From: Corythucha ciliata
Taxonomy: Eukaryota; Arthropoda; Insecta; Hemiptera; Tingidae
Direction of reading: 5' to 3'
Length of the DNA: 64,000 bases
Assembly: GCA_038030265.1 (NCBI GenBank)
Contig: CM075939.1
Location: 25,091,253 to 25,155,252, forward strand
Part shown: piece by piece, positions 11,282-22,095 of the stretch
Layout of the letters: each line of letters starts with the position of its first letter
Position numbering within the stretch: the first letter of the stretch is position 1
Notes under the pieces: generated by a model
Told to the model about the DNA's origin: nothing
The model's input: the letters and a program-made list of their open reading frames with translations, nothing else
Database searches by the model: none
Translations under genes and position numbers: made by a program

Positions 11282-14200
11282 AAAAAAAAAATCAATCGGA
11301 CTCCGATTTTTGATTTTTAGTTAACGACAGAGTAACTAACCAGGTTGACAGAAGCAACGGTATCCGTCGTGCTGTTCAACGCAAATCCCGTGGCGACAGG
11401 GCGAGCTGGCGCAGGGATCCAACGTGTGCTGACACTGTTGACCGGTGAACCCTGGCGGGCAGACGCATTTGAATTGATGTGCCGTCTCGTTACTCGGGCG
11501 ACAAGTGCCACCGTGTTGACAGGGGCCCGACTCACAGGGGTCGGACGTGTCTTCGCACACTTTTCCTGTAAAACCTGGGGCATTCGATCAAATTGAGCAG
11601 ATTTCTTTGTTTAAAAATTAAAAGCTAAAAAAAAAAAGGCGAGATTATTAAAGAAGGCAAGGTCGTTAGGCTGACGTGAAAGAGTAAATAATTCTTCCCT
11701 CTCGAACCTCTCTCTCTCTCTCTTTTTCAAGCGAACGGACATTTCTCTGATGGATGAGCTCCCATTTCCAAGTCAAATTAGAATTAAAGCAAGTTCCATC
11801 GGTTGAGGGAAATGGCAAAGCTGGAAAGCGTAGAAATGCCTCTCTAAAAACCTCCGCCTCACCCCTTATTCTAACACCATCAACCAACACTTCACTCCCG
11901 CGTTCCAAATAAATACAATTCAACATTTTTATCGACGAATACACCGGGTCTACAAGCTCTATACCTTGTAACGTTTTCTCATTCCCTTTGGGGTTTCATC
12001 AGGAAGATGTCAGTTTCAGACCTTCTCCTTCCCGCCATAAAAGCAATGATTATTAACAAATTTCAGGCGGTTTCTCCCGCACCGCCGTTGTTACCCTTAC
12101 AACACCACTAATACCCAACAACAATGCTAGTTGCTGAAAACCTTCCACCACAGAAATTGTTCACATTTCATGCTTTCAACAACCTTTTACCCGCTGGGGG
12201 TACTGCTACATAAAATTTACACAAAAGAGTTTGCCTCACTGAATTTTCGAGTAAATCGATTATTTCTTCTTGGAAATTTTTTCATAACTCGAGAAAAAAA
12301 CTAGTTCATTGTAAACTTTCCTTAATTTAAACCGTTGAAGATCCCTTTTTTAAAGAGAAAAAAAAAATGTTCTTTTGTTTGGGTATCAAGATCCAGATCG
12401 AATGTTTTAATAAACGACGAGAGTATGCGAAGTGTTCTAGTAGAAGCTAAACAAGGGTTTTGTACTGAAAAAAGACAGAAAAAAGGAAAGTTTTTTTTTC
12501 TAAAACAAGCCTCAATCACTACTTTCCTCTCGCTCACTCCCTAATGCTTAACACAGAGCGTTTCTCGATAGTACAAAAAAAAGTCGGGGAAATAACAAGA
12601 AAAAAATGGTAGGAGAGGAAGCTTTACAAAGAGCCTGATGGGTAACTCGAAGGTTTTTCCCAGAGAGAAAAACCTTACCCGAAGGGGAAGGAGATCGAGG
12701 GGTATAAACAGCCAGCTAGAGTTGGGAAATGTGTTTTAATGCTTCGAAAACCTTCGTTCCGGAACCATGCTTACCCCTGCCCTTCCTTATAGTCCCTACT
12801 TGTTTAACTTCTTTTTACGATTACGGCTCCTACAATTCGACAAAACGCTTGTGGGTTGAGAAATTCTGAGGGATTAAAATGAAAAATAATAAAAAAAAAG
12901 GGGGTCGAAGGAAATCCCAAGAAGGGATCCCATTAAATTAGAGTTTCCCATGGTGTAGTGGTGTGGATGAAAAATGTGCCATTGAACTTTCCCCACCATT
13001 CTTTTATAGGCTTAATGTGTTTTTTCTTTTTCCCCCTTATCCCATTCAGCGTTCATACAACGATTTTTTGTTTGCCCTCTTTCACCTTCATCGTTTTATG
13101 TCTCTACATATGAGAGTTTAAATTTTTAATATATCAATTTCACCCACCGTAAGGGCAAAGACACTGAAAAGTGGACCCTTCGTGACCCTGCGAAATGTCC
13201 ACGCATATACCGTTGTTTTTGCAGGGGCTCTGAAAGCAGGCGTCGCGTTCCTCGCAGTGGGGACCGATGTAGCTGGGACAACACTGACACTCGTAGTCCT
13301 CCTGGAATATATATTTATACGGATGAAATTACAGTTCTCCCCCCCCCCCTCTTAACCAATTGGTGGGCATTTACCATTGAAGCATTCGTGTAGCAAATTC
13401 CTTTTCCGGAGCAATTTTCTCCTTCGCCACAGTTCTCAGATTTGACGGTGATTTTAATTTTAGCGCAGTGCCCGTGCCAGCTCCCGGAGACAACTATATA
13501 AATAAAAAGGGGACGGGGAGACATTTAAGTCACAAAATTACCGTTCGAAACAAAACTACATTTGAGGCGTAACGCTTATTACACCCTTCCTCAAAATTCA
13601 ACGTTTCCCCTTATCACGTCATGTCTTTTACTACTGTCCCCTCCCCACTCGTTACTGTCAAAATGAAGTATTCGTGTAGAATCTAGAGGGTAATCTGAAT
13701 GACGAGGACGGAATAGATGAGGCGAAGAACGAAGGGGAAGCGAGCCTCTTCAACGAGGAAATACCTTAGGTCATAAAGGGATGGTAAGGAAGAGCGTTTG
13801 GGTGTTCCAATATCCGTTTCTGGGCGTTTCAAAGAGGAATTCAATAATAATGTATAGAAGGATCGATAATCAGTGTTCTGATTGGAGGGGAAAGGGTAAA
13901 TATGTAGGAGGCTTTTCCCTAGGGATACAGAGCTTCAAGTTCGAAATTAAAAGGACTGAATGCTGACGTTAAGGGCGGGGGTGGGGGTTATACAAGGCAT
14001 TTCAAACCGTCCTCCTCGACACGGTGAAAGAGGGATCGAATGAAAAGGCATAAAAACGTTTTGAATAGACAGTTATACAATTGCCTGCACGACCGTACGG
14101 CCTTGTTTGAGAAAGCCTAGCTTGTTAGTCAATGCTTGTGGTCATGTCACGTCATTCAACGCCCCAATTAAACATTCGCACGGAACTAAAACGCTCCGTT

Positions 14201-17200
14201 AGCAGACTAATCTCTTATGAGTGGGGGGGGGGGGCTATGAATGCATTTAAAGCAAGTTCACAGAACGTTAGGACCATTGGTGGCGGAAGTTTAACGGCAT
14301 TGGGAGAGCAAGAATCTTATTGTTAGCAGTACACATTTTACCCCTCTACCCCGTTTCAGCAAATAACGTATTTCGAGTCAATTATGTCTACATATATGTG
14401 CAAAATTTCAATTTCGTAAGTCAAAAATCATAATTATTTACCAAATTTACAGCAATCCCATGAAATCCCCTTCTTGTTTCTAGGCTAATTTCCCCGGCAG
14501 CGTATTTAGAATTCCCTTACCTTGTTCAGAGGCTGTTCTGAACTCATAAAGGGTTTGTTGCCAAAAAAAAACCGAACTGCTGCAATCCCTCTACGAGTTC
14601 AGATGCCATGCCTTTTTTGTTTTGTTTTGTTCCACAAATACGCGCCATCACGCGGTACGGTTCCACCCACAACCCATATGTGAGTACCGCGTGACACCGA
14701 TTTCTCCTTGAGCCACGCAACGGACTTGATCCGTGTGAATGGCTACAAACGTTTCACGGGGTTCGTTTCCCCTATCGGGCGAGTCCCCCGGGTTGCGGAT
14801 GGGGGACCCCACCATTGGGCCGACCCGCTCCCTGATAGGTGGGTTGGGTCGGTATAAGGCGCACTGTGTGCGGTGGGGAGGTCGTTATCGGACACACCCA
14901 TTGGACGTAGGGGCCGAATACGACCCCTTGGACAAATATCGGGTTAGGGGCTGTCCTGAGTCCGGGACAGATGGGGGTGGCGTCTCCTACCTCCTCTCCA
15001 GCTATTTCTCCCCCCCCCCCCAAGACAAGGTGTTTGGTCCGTACCCAAAGTCTGCATGGCACAGGGGGCAAAGTGTGCTTTGAACGGACCCCCAGGGAAC
15101 CGGACGATCCCCTGGTGTAATAGGCTTACCGCAGGCCTCGGCGCTTACGGCATGCGGGGCTCTGCCGGCGGTGGATTTATATTACCCTGGCTTCTGGCAG
15201 GACCTTGAAGGGCTCACCCAAAAGTTATATGAAGAACTCGGAGAGGGCTCAGAGAACCTTCCGTGAACGCCGCAGTCACCGGCTGCTCCGTCCATGGATA
15301 CCACCGACATTGATGGGACCAGGGACGTCCCACTGAAAACGCTCAAAACGCTAAACCAAAGTTATAAAGAACACACTCCGGTGCAGGGGCTTATCTCTTC
15401 GAGTGCAACACACTCGGCGCGCGCTAGCTCGACATCCTTGCCACTCTCGTGCTCAAGGGTCTAGTTAGCGATTATCTCTTATCGCTTCTAAGAAGCGACG
15501 ACCTCTAACTATCTTCGCAGGATCAGCATTTTCGGGCTTCACACGCCTAATATGTTGCGGCCAGAAAGAAACTAGCTGAGGACCTCCTCAACCTCATACG
15601 GTGAGAGGGACTCTACAACCGGTGAGCGGCACAGTAATCCACTTAGGATTCCGTGCCTGGGGCTTGTGCCATGCCCCTGCTCTTGGATAGTGGAGGTTAA
15701 AAAACGCGAGATGACTGAATGAGTGTATTGAATTAAAATACGCAAACGTTTCTGGAGGCAACTCAGTTAAGAAAAGTGAAAAATGGGGGGGGGGAAGGCT
15801 ATTTGCAGCCGAAATAGTGAAAAGCGCTAAATGTCCTGTTCTCGTGTCGTGTCTGCGGCTAAAATTAAGAAAGCATGCTACTTCAATACTAAATGTAAAA
15901 GTTTTGTTCCGACTGCAGCCTGTCGGGAAAAGTGCATTTCATTCATGCGACAATCGAGTCAAACCTCATGAGTTAGAACGATATCAATCAACTATGAATG
16001 ACATTTAGGCCGTGGTATAGAAAGTCAAAATCATAAAATCGTGTTTCTTTTTACCGCAGGCCCCTTTTTTGGCACCAACTGAGGGGGAACAAAATGATGA
16101 AAATGAAACAGAGTCGGTTTGGTTGCCTATACGATATGGGAAGGTGGACTCTTCTTAGAGGAGTTACTTGCAATTAAAATCTTTATCCCGGCCTAAATTT
16201 CATTCATAATAGATTGATATCGTTCTAACTCATGAGGTTTGACTCGATTGTCGCATGAATGAAATGCACTTTTCCCGACAGGCTGCTGTCGGAACAAAAC
16301 TTTTTTCAGGTTACGTTAATTTTCAGATCAGTTAAATTAGGTTAAATGGCATGTCACAATTTCACGATTGCGCAATGCGGAGTGCCTGGGTTCGAATCCG
16401 AAACAATTTTTTTTAAATTTTTTTTTGTTCCTCCCTTTTTGGCCCACCTCAGGATTTTTTACTCAATATTTATTAGGCTGTAGGCAAATCAAATAAAAGA
16501 GACGGCTCAAAATTCAGTGTCAATGAAATTTTTTGGTAATTGGGTGGTCCAGTAAGGCATAGCGTTAATTTAATAGCTCCCCTCCGCCGAGAACTCCCCT
16601 GCCATATCAACGGATTTGGTTCACAAGGGTCTCATACGAAAGAGCGTTCATTTCTCATTACTCGTGTCAATTTTGGGGGCAATTGCAGCAACAGCCGTGC
16701 GGTAGCGAATTTTCAACTAATTCAAACCCCTCTTTCACACCGTTCCCGTGGACCGATTCATCTGGATCACGAACTCGTCCGAGATATTCACGCTATTGAT
16801 TTTTAGACCAAATTTGGTTGCCCTAAGTCAAAAATTGCGACCGTGATCGTGCTAACAAGCGAGGGGCCATATATATATATATCAAATCGAACCGACCTCG
16901 GATTCGTGTTCTAGGGGTTCTGAAACGTGAAAAGAAAGTATCACAACCCATATGTGCGACCATCAGGGCGAGACCAATAGTGCATTTTTTGAATGAAATG
17001 CACTAAAACCACCAATTCGCAGCTAGAATAGTGAAGATCGATAATTCTCCGATACAATTGTGAAAAAACGCTAAATCACAGCTGAGTTGATGGAAAAATT
17101 TTCAATTTTACCTGCATTCGCAGTTAAAATAAGAGAGAAATAGCAGCAAAATTACATCATTCGGAGTGGGTTTAGCGTTTGTAGCGGGTGCGCGATTTTA

Positions 17201-19893
17201 ATCGAAAACGCACAGTTGCAACATACTGAAAACGCTCAAAACGCTAAACCAAAGTTATAGTATGCATAGAATAGCATACTATATAACTTTGCGCTAAACG
17301 CTGAAATCACGCGATTCCCGCTCACGTAGGACGGGGCATTACCCTTCGACTAATCGCAAGTTACGTGCCTTTTTTTGTTTTTTTGTTGTTTGTTTTTTTT
17401 TGTTTTGTTTTGTTTTTTTTTTAGAGGTCAAGGATTCAGGGCAGGTTAGCCGCGTCAGCAGCCAAAGCCTTACAACTAATATAGCCATGAAATTTGCTCT
17501 GAGCTAAAAATCTGTGGAATGACCAGTTTCGGGTCTAATTATTGGTGATATTCGCTAGTTTCCCGTATATTCTTGCGAAATTTCCAGTTTCTGGCCTCTA
17601 TTTCAGCAAAATTCGAGTTTCTTGTACGTTTCGTATTGATCGCAGAACCCAGCCAAGCCGGCTATGACGGTGGCCAAAGTCTTCTGGCGAATAGCCGCAT
17701 AATTGCAACATTTTGAAGCTAAAAGTATATACGAAATCGGAATTTCCATGGCTGAATATTCATGATTTTGCAAGTTTCAAGGCCAAATGTCAGCGAAACT
17801 GCAAGTTTCAGGGCCTTTTGGGCGTGAACCGTGGGCAAACCAGTCCTGGCTAACTTTGAATTAATTTTCAAATTTATAATTCTCAATGTCAAGTCCTAAT
17901 TTGAGTGAGATTTCAAGTTTCCTGGCTGAATATACGTGAAAAGCATCGGGCCTTCCGGTCTTGATTCTTGCGAAAATGCAAGTTTCGGGTCTTACTAAGC
18001 AAAATTGCAGAGAAATTGCCAGTTTCGATGCTAAATATCCGAGGACATTGCAAGTTTTAAATTGTTTTCTCTGGGCTCAGACCCTAGGCTTCGGGTATAA
18101 ATATCGATGAAATTGATTGTTTCTGGTATTTATTCTCGGCAATTATTAATTGCCAGTTTCTGGCCAGTTCAGTGAGGATTCGAGTTTTGGAGATCTTTCC
18201 TAAGTGACGGTGGACCCCGGGGCGGCCGGCCACGACAGTGCCCAATGTTCTTATGAATACAATACGAATGTTTTTCTCACGAAAAAGTTTCTTATTCGTG
18301 GCTAAAACATAGAAAATGCTAACTCACTGCTAAAACAGGGAGAAGGGCTGATTCACGGCTAAAATTGAGAAAAAGCGAGCATTAGTAGCTATAAAATTGA
18401 GAAAATGCCGATTCGCAGTTTCCGGAGGCTGGAAATCCATAGTTGTGAAAAAACCATTATTTAACGCTATGACGTGAAAATCATGTTCAGGGTTTATTTA
18501 GAGACCTATGCCCGTATTTATGAACGTTTCGTTTGTTTTTATTGTGATCAAAACTGTTCTCAACGGTTACTTGACACAGGCCCGCCTGAATTTCGCCTTT
18601 GGCTTCTTAGTTTGGCTCTTTCAAAGCCTAAATTTTGTGGATCTGGCAAGTTAGAAACAAGTTAGTGGGGTTGGTTCTTTAAAAAAGCCGACTTTCCCTA
18701 TCCTCCCGCGCGCTGTATTCACTCATTTTGAAGAGCAGTGTCACGGGATTGGTTCCTTTTTTAAACTTTCGTGGGATTGCCCCCCCCCCCGCCCCACATT
18801 TCAGTCGATTTGGCCCACACGAAAAGCCATTTTAGTGGTTCCGGCTTCAAAAATTAAATTTCGTGGAGCTGTCTCATTCAACCCCAATTTCGCGGGTCTA
18901 GATCCTTGAAAAAACAAAATTTCGTGGTGTATGCTCATTAGAAACCAATTTAACGTTTCAGGATCAACCGAAGATCAATTTCGCTCAGTTGCCCCATTCG
19001 CCGTTTGTTGCAAACTTTGTGTTCGCATTTTTATTTGACTCTTTCCACCCGCCCAGTGTGAAGGAAATCCGCCAGAAATAGGAGGAAGTATGTACACTCT
19101 TGTCATGGTTTTGGAAGGTGTCAACGATTATTTTCAGGATGCGAATTTAGCGTGAACCCATTATTTTTGTCGAATCGTGCTTCCGCAACCTGACTATTTC
19201 GCTCTCCGTGTGCTTCCGCTGCCACTGTCCAGGGGATATAGTGTCCATTAGGAAAAAGTTATAATTACTCAGCAGCATGTTCACTCCCTCCGTTAAGTCC
19301 TTCTCGTAAAACGTCAACAAGCTGTTCCCGTCGAACGCGATTGGAGCGACATCCAACTGAACGCCCTCCGACGGATCACAATCCACCGGTCCTGGGCGTG
19401 ACACAGAAAAAACTTGTAGCGGTGCCACAGTGGCCTGTGGAGGAGCGTTGTACGCTGTTGTTGTCACCAAGGGTGTCGCTGAAGTCGCTGTTGTTTTCGG
19501 CCGAGCCGAGGTGCGGGCAGCAGCGTTGGCTGTAGTAGTAGAAGTAGTAGGTGTACCAGCGGGTACTGCCGTACCCAGCGTTCCTACACTGGTTGAACTG
19601 AAGAGGCTTGTTGTTGCTGTCGACACGCCTAGCCAGCTCAATGGACTCTTTGGAGAAAACCGGATACTCTTTCTCTTAGGAATGACATTGTCGACTTTAC
19701 GGGGGGTTGGGAGTGCTGAAGTGATTGCCGCCGGGGTTTGAGAAGTTGTTTCGGCTGAGTTGGCGATCGATCGTGGTTGACGACGATTCTCATTCATGTA
19801 AACCAAAAGAATGTCGCCACTTTGAATGTCAACGGAGGCTTCGACGATTGAATTGTCCGTGGAGCAGGGCGGGTTTTGACAGTTTTCGCTGTC
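10261..19893 (-). CDS. DNER-like EGF-repeat transmembrane receptor gene, nine traced exons
   Basis: Span of a multi-exon minus-strand gene; the exons are listed separately. In order the protein has a Ser/Thr/Pro-rich stretch, a conserved domain before the EGF region, seven EGF-like modules, a transmembrane helix and a short tail. Landmarks match remembered vertebrate DNER: CSGKGIC at the first EGF, EERDACFQSPCKNNGIC, LDPCASSPCRHGIC and CQEEYNECESSPCLNGGTC. DNER is a cell-surface protein described as a Notch ligand that lacks the DSL domain; none is visible here. Vertebrate DNER has eight EGF modules in this part and two more near the N-terminus; here I count seven and no N-terminal pair. All EGF exon junctions keep the frame. 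A possible signal-peptide exon lies far upstream at 41373-41536. I avoid a gene symbol because the orthology rests on memory. Confidence 0.85.
10441..10631 (-). CDS. DNER-like gene, exon with juxtamembrane region and membrane helix
   Basis: Acceptor cccattcag above 10631. It encodes an acidic stalk (EEVIIEVIPSASDTIEVDGP) and, near its end, the hydrophobic helix VYVAAGTLACAVLIVVFT. The phase-1 junction with the preceding EGF exon completes a Glu codon. The frame is also open to a stop at 10417, so an alternative end exists. Confidence 0.8.
10712..10814 (-). CDS. DNER-like gene, EGF exon (module 7)
   Basis: One EGF-like module with six cysteines: CSANPCRNGGTCWSS then FYCACRPGYTGKIC. Acceptor ttatacacag above 10814, donor ATG|GTAATG at the low edge. 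It enters in phase 0 and leaves in phase 1. Confidence 0.88.
10903..11025 (-). CDS. DNER-like gene, EGF exon (module 6)
   Basis: One EGF-like module: RDLCDPNPCSHHHYC, then YSCECPKGFTGVNC. Acceptor tttttacag above 11025, donor GCG|GTATTT at the low edge. Both edges are phase 0. Confidence 0.88.
11099..11241 (-). CDS. DNER-like gene, EGF exon (end of module 4, module 5)
   Basis: Begins with the end of module 4 (GFTGSQC), then QEEYNECESSPCLNGGTC and SFSCSCDRGYTGKRC. The EEYNEC linker is the same as remembered for vertebrate DNER, which is strong support for the identification. Acceptor ttttttaag lies right next to an AAAG microsatellite; donor AAA|GTACTA. Enters in phase 1, leaves in phase 0. 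Confidence 0.88.
11244..11290. repeat. AAAG microsatellite and poly-A in an intron
   Basis: About seven copies of aaag followed by a run of A, immediately upstream (minus strand) of the acceptor at 11242. On the transcribed strand it forms an unusually long ctttctttc pyrimidine tract before the AG. Confidence 0.9.
11341..11565 (-). CDS. DNER-like gene, EGF exon (end of module 2, module 3, most of module 4)
   Basis: The exon encodes the last Cys of one EGF module (GKVCEDTSDPC), a complete module (CESGPCQHGGTC ... CVCPPGFTGQQC) and most of another (LDPCASSPCRHGIC ... GYRCFCQPG). Acceptor ggttttacag above 11565, donor CTG|GTTAGT. Both edges are phase 1, as usual for EGF exons. Confidence 0.88.
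11566..13147. other. Intron of the DNER-like gene, no other feature
   Basis: A 1.58-kb intron with a CT-rich stretch around 11707-11725 and several poly-A runs. I see no additional exon; the frames are short and interrupted. Confidence 0.6.
13148..13301 (-). CDS. DNER-like gene, exon spanning EGF modules 1 and 2
   Basis: Encodes YECQCCPSYIGPHCEERDAC, then FQSPCKNNGIC and FQCLCPYG. The order Cys-x-Gly-Pro-His-Cys-Glu-Glu-x-Asp-Ala-Cys matches the remembered vertebrate DNER block at the same place. Acceptor atattccag above 13301, donor ACG|GTGGGT. Enters phase 0, leaves phase 1. Confidence 0.87.
13375..13493 (-). CDS. DNER-like gene, exon before and into EGF module 1
   Basis: Encodes the end of the conserved pre-EGF domain (CAKIKITVKSENC) and the start of the first EGF module (ENCSGKGICYTNASM). 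Donor ATG|GTAAAT is strong. The acceptor is taken as tttatatag above 13493; an alternative AG lies 13 bases further in, at 13481. Because the donor of the previous exon is also uncertain, the junction residues are not resolved. Confidence 0.8.
13494..14739. other. Intron sequence
   Basis: Part of the 5.7-kb intron between 13494 and about 19189. It contains a run of about ten or more G near 14223. No exon is recognisable. Confidence 0.5.
14740..15700. other. GC-rich block of unknown origin inside an intron
   Basis: About 1 kb markedly richer in G and C than its surroundings, with several short inverted repeats and phrases such as cccccgggttgcggatgggg. It is cut near 15334 by a unit shared with 17226 (ctgaaaacgctcaaaacgct). 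No long reading frame. The style recalls the untranslated leader of a non-LTR retrotransposon or another structured repeat, but I cannot place it. Confidence 0.45.
15900..16301. mobile_element. Foldback element, 113-bp inverted arms
   Basis: Left arm 15900-16012 and right arm 16189-16301 are inverted copies with only about four mismatches. Both contain gttttgttccgac, gtcgggaaaagtgcatttca and catgagttagaacgatatca. The 176-bp interior has no coding potential. The high identity means the element or the arm conversion is fairly recent. Confidence 0.85.
16340..16410 (+). other. tRNA-like B-box sequence
   Basis: The phrase gggttcgaatccg near 16388 matches the internal B box of RNA polymerase III genes, followed by an oligo-T stretch. 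An A-box-like tggcatgtc lies about 45 bases upstream. I cannot fold a tRNA, so at best this is a tRNA-derived SINE relic. Confidence 0.25.
16866..17008 (-). repeat. Dispersed ~140-bp repeat, copy 1
   Basis: Inverted relative to a copy at 44034-44180. Shared blocks: an (AT)n tract, cgtgttctaggggttctgaa (ctctagaacacg in the other), gcgagaccaatagtgcat and the terminal hairpin tagtgcatt...aatgcacta. The constant order suggests a transposable element that ends in the hairpin. Confidence 0.7.
17020..18460. repeat. Degenerate quasi-periodic repeats, families C and A
   Basis: 17020-17300 and 18340-18440 carry family C units (gctaaaattgagaaaaagcg and variants). 17500-18200 carries family A units, about 30-40 nt each, built on cgaaattgcaagtttc plus ggtcttaat or ggctgaatat. 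A GC-rich head (cagccaagccggctatgacg) at 17650 introduces a set of units. Copies are so diverged that only the rhythm is obvious. Confidence 0.65.
18560..19030. repeat. Degenerate repeats, family B, copy array 1
   Basis: Irregular repetitions every 35-50 nt of a core like aaatttcgtgg followed by ctgg or ttgg and a cattt/catta element. The same family, on the same strand, occupies 51940-52450. No coding content. Confidence 0.6.
19190..19893 (-). CDS. DNER-like gene, large exon: Ser/Thr/Pro linker and conserved pre-EGF domain
   Basis: Acceptor tttgttgtttcag above 19893 in phase 0, starting DSENCQNPPCSTDNS. Then comes a stretch of about 120 residues rich in Thr, Ser, Ala and Pro, likely heavily O-glycosylated and extended. 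The final part (VDCDPSEGVQLDV ... NMLLSNYNFFLMD) resembles the remembered domain between the two EGF groups of vertebrate DNER. The low edge is uncertain: CAG|GTTGCG ending at 19190 is the best-looking donor, but others at 19226 or about 19160 are possible. The frame stays open to a stop at 19147. Confidence 0.7.
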
Positions 19894-21900
19894 CTGAAAC
19901 AACAAACAAAGGTTTTTCGTTGTTATTTTCATTTCAGTAATTCTTTATGGCTTGGATTTGTAGTGAAAACAACACCCTTCCATTCACTACCCCACAAATA
20001 GTTGGAGAAACTACAAGCGTAGTTCAACCATAAAAAAAGAGAAAAATCTTCAACACTTTAGATCGTAGCCTCCTCTTCTCCTTTAGTGCAAAATCCCCCT
20101 CTCTTCAACGAAAACACCCTAGTCACAGTAACTTATAAATCTCTTTAAGAAATTGCGCTATCAACTTTTTCAAGCCCGAAACGATTATGACGAGCTAAGG
20201 GAGTTCAGCGGTAGCAGTGTGTTATTCATTAAAAGCACCCCCCCCCCTCTCAACTTCTACCAAAAGAGTCATGTTCAAACATCCTTCCGACCCCATATAG
20301 GTGGAGTTAAAATGCTAGGAAGTGTTGAGAGTGCAGCGAAGGATGAGCGAAAAGATAGCGTGACTTATTTACAAAGTTTTACAAACATGATAGCGTGATT
20401 CTCAATTTTTGAGTGTGTATATTTCAAAAGGCAGTCTCCTTTCAACTCCAAGAGAATAACGAGTACATAATTACCGTGAACGTTACGTCCCATATCCCCG
20501 CCACTTCCATGTCGCCAGTAAAAAAAAGTTCGTGGAACGAGTTTATAATGCCAAGATAAAATCATTTTATTCAGAGCTGAAAGGAATAAACTTACAGTTG
20601 TGACATCTTTACGGAAAATTAATTATTTTTGGACGCTTTCAACCTGGGGATGTTGTTCGTTTTTGCTCACTACGCGTGATCTCATTTTTCGGCCTTCCAT
20701 GGAACTGATCAATTTTGATTTCCCTAGAGAATGACGGAGTGAGATAGAGTATGGTGGAATAACGAAAAAGTCGAGTCGATTTCTGTGTTCCAACGCTATT
20801 TCGAAGTCAGGGCTGGACTTCCTCCTATTTTGTTGAAATAAGGCGTAAATTTCGTATTTTTACGGGAGTTATTGATCTTCAGTCGGGTTTTAAGATAAAT
20901 ATTGAGTTTCTAAAATTGGAGATAACATTCCATCATCCCTTACTCTCTAAACCATGCTTTCATATTAAAATCACCTCACGTCCTTCGAAGAAACCCACAA
21001 CAACGTTTTCTCTTTACCCCGTTTCTATCCCCTTTCTCTTCTCACCAATACTTCTATTAGCGATCCGCTGGACATTATTTCCCCGCGCACACTTTCATGC
21101 TCCAGCCATTTGGCTAGGCCGATGGGGCTTGGATGGAAAATACGGTGGTTCATGGTGTGGTGGTTGGGGGAGGAAGGAGAGTTCCTTTCTACTCGAATTG
21201 CCCTTTGAATCCAATTACGACACTTCCCATCCCTGAGGACATAGTGACGGGAATGATAGCAAGAATTCCACAACAACCGTATCGGTTAGGGCGCGGCGTG
21301 TGTGTGCGTGTGCCTATGGGGTGGTTATGTACATTCCGCTTCGGTAACACCTGTGCCAGCGGTCAATATGGTGACCTTTTAAAATGATGGGTTGGGGCGG
21401 CGGTGGTGGTGGAGAAGTTTGTCGTTGGAGCCTGTCAGAATACAAAAAGGGAGGGATTTCTGTTTTATCTGGATTTCTGAGATTTCGCTTTCGCGAAAAC
21501 TCCTTTTCAACGACAAGAAAATGACGTGAAAATGTAAAATGGTTTTTCCTTCTAGAAAGTGAACCCTCAGCTCCTGTCAATTATTTTAAACATGGCAGGC
21601 CAGAGTAAATAATAATTAAACAGTTGAATAAATTGCAAATCCTTTTACGGTGAAAGGTTTAAAGTATAAAGTGACAGAGGAATAAACACGGACTATGTTC
21701 CAGGGTCTAAATGCAAACAAAATTGAATGACCTTTCCGGTCGAGAGCGGTAGACGAAACCCTTTAAAACAGAGTATAGAGTTGTTAATTCAACAATAATG
21801 AAGCCACAGTCCACGTCTGGTGGTTACGGAATGATGTGACGGTGCCCGCTCCGACTGAATCTCTCACCAGTCCGTGTGGGAGATCATCCAGGCGGTGTGC
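19894..21900. other. Intron or upstream region, no gene seen
   Basis: Sequence upstream (minus strand) of the large DNER-like exon. It has a C run near 20240 and otherwise unremarkable AT-rich sequence. I find no exon with splice signals and homology. Confidence 0.4.
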
Positions 21901-21904
21901 GTAT

Positions 21905-22063
21905 TGTAGTGGAACAACATCCCACTAATAATTGTTTATTTTTGTTGATGACTATTACTCATCTGACCAGAGTTTTGAAAAATAAATAGTACGGCTTTTG
22001 ATTTTGTCGTAAAAAAAAATTATAATTAGCGAATCAGTTACGCTCCAAACAATCTTCGCTAAA
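21905..22063 (+). repeat. 5' LTR
   Basis: Begins tgtagtggaacaacatccca and ends ttcgctaaa. It differs from the 3' LTR by roughly ten substitutions and a few indels, so the insertion is not recent. It contains an aataaa within aaaaataaatag that could serve polyadenylation. Confidence 0.93.
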
Positions 22064-22082
22064 CTGGTGACCCCGACATTGA
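22064..22082 (+). other. Primer-binding site
   Basis: tggtgaccccgac directly follows the 5' LTR and begins with the tgg expected to pair with the CCA end of a tRNA. I recall tRNA-Trp as the primer of CsRn1-type elements but cannot confirm that identity here. Confidence 0.75.
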
Positions 22083-22095
22083 AAAAAGACGTGAT

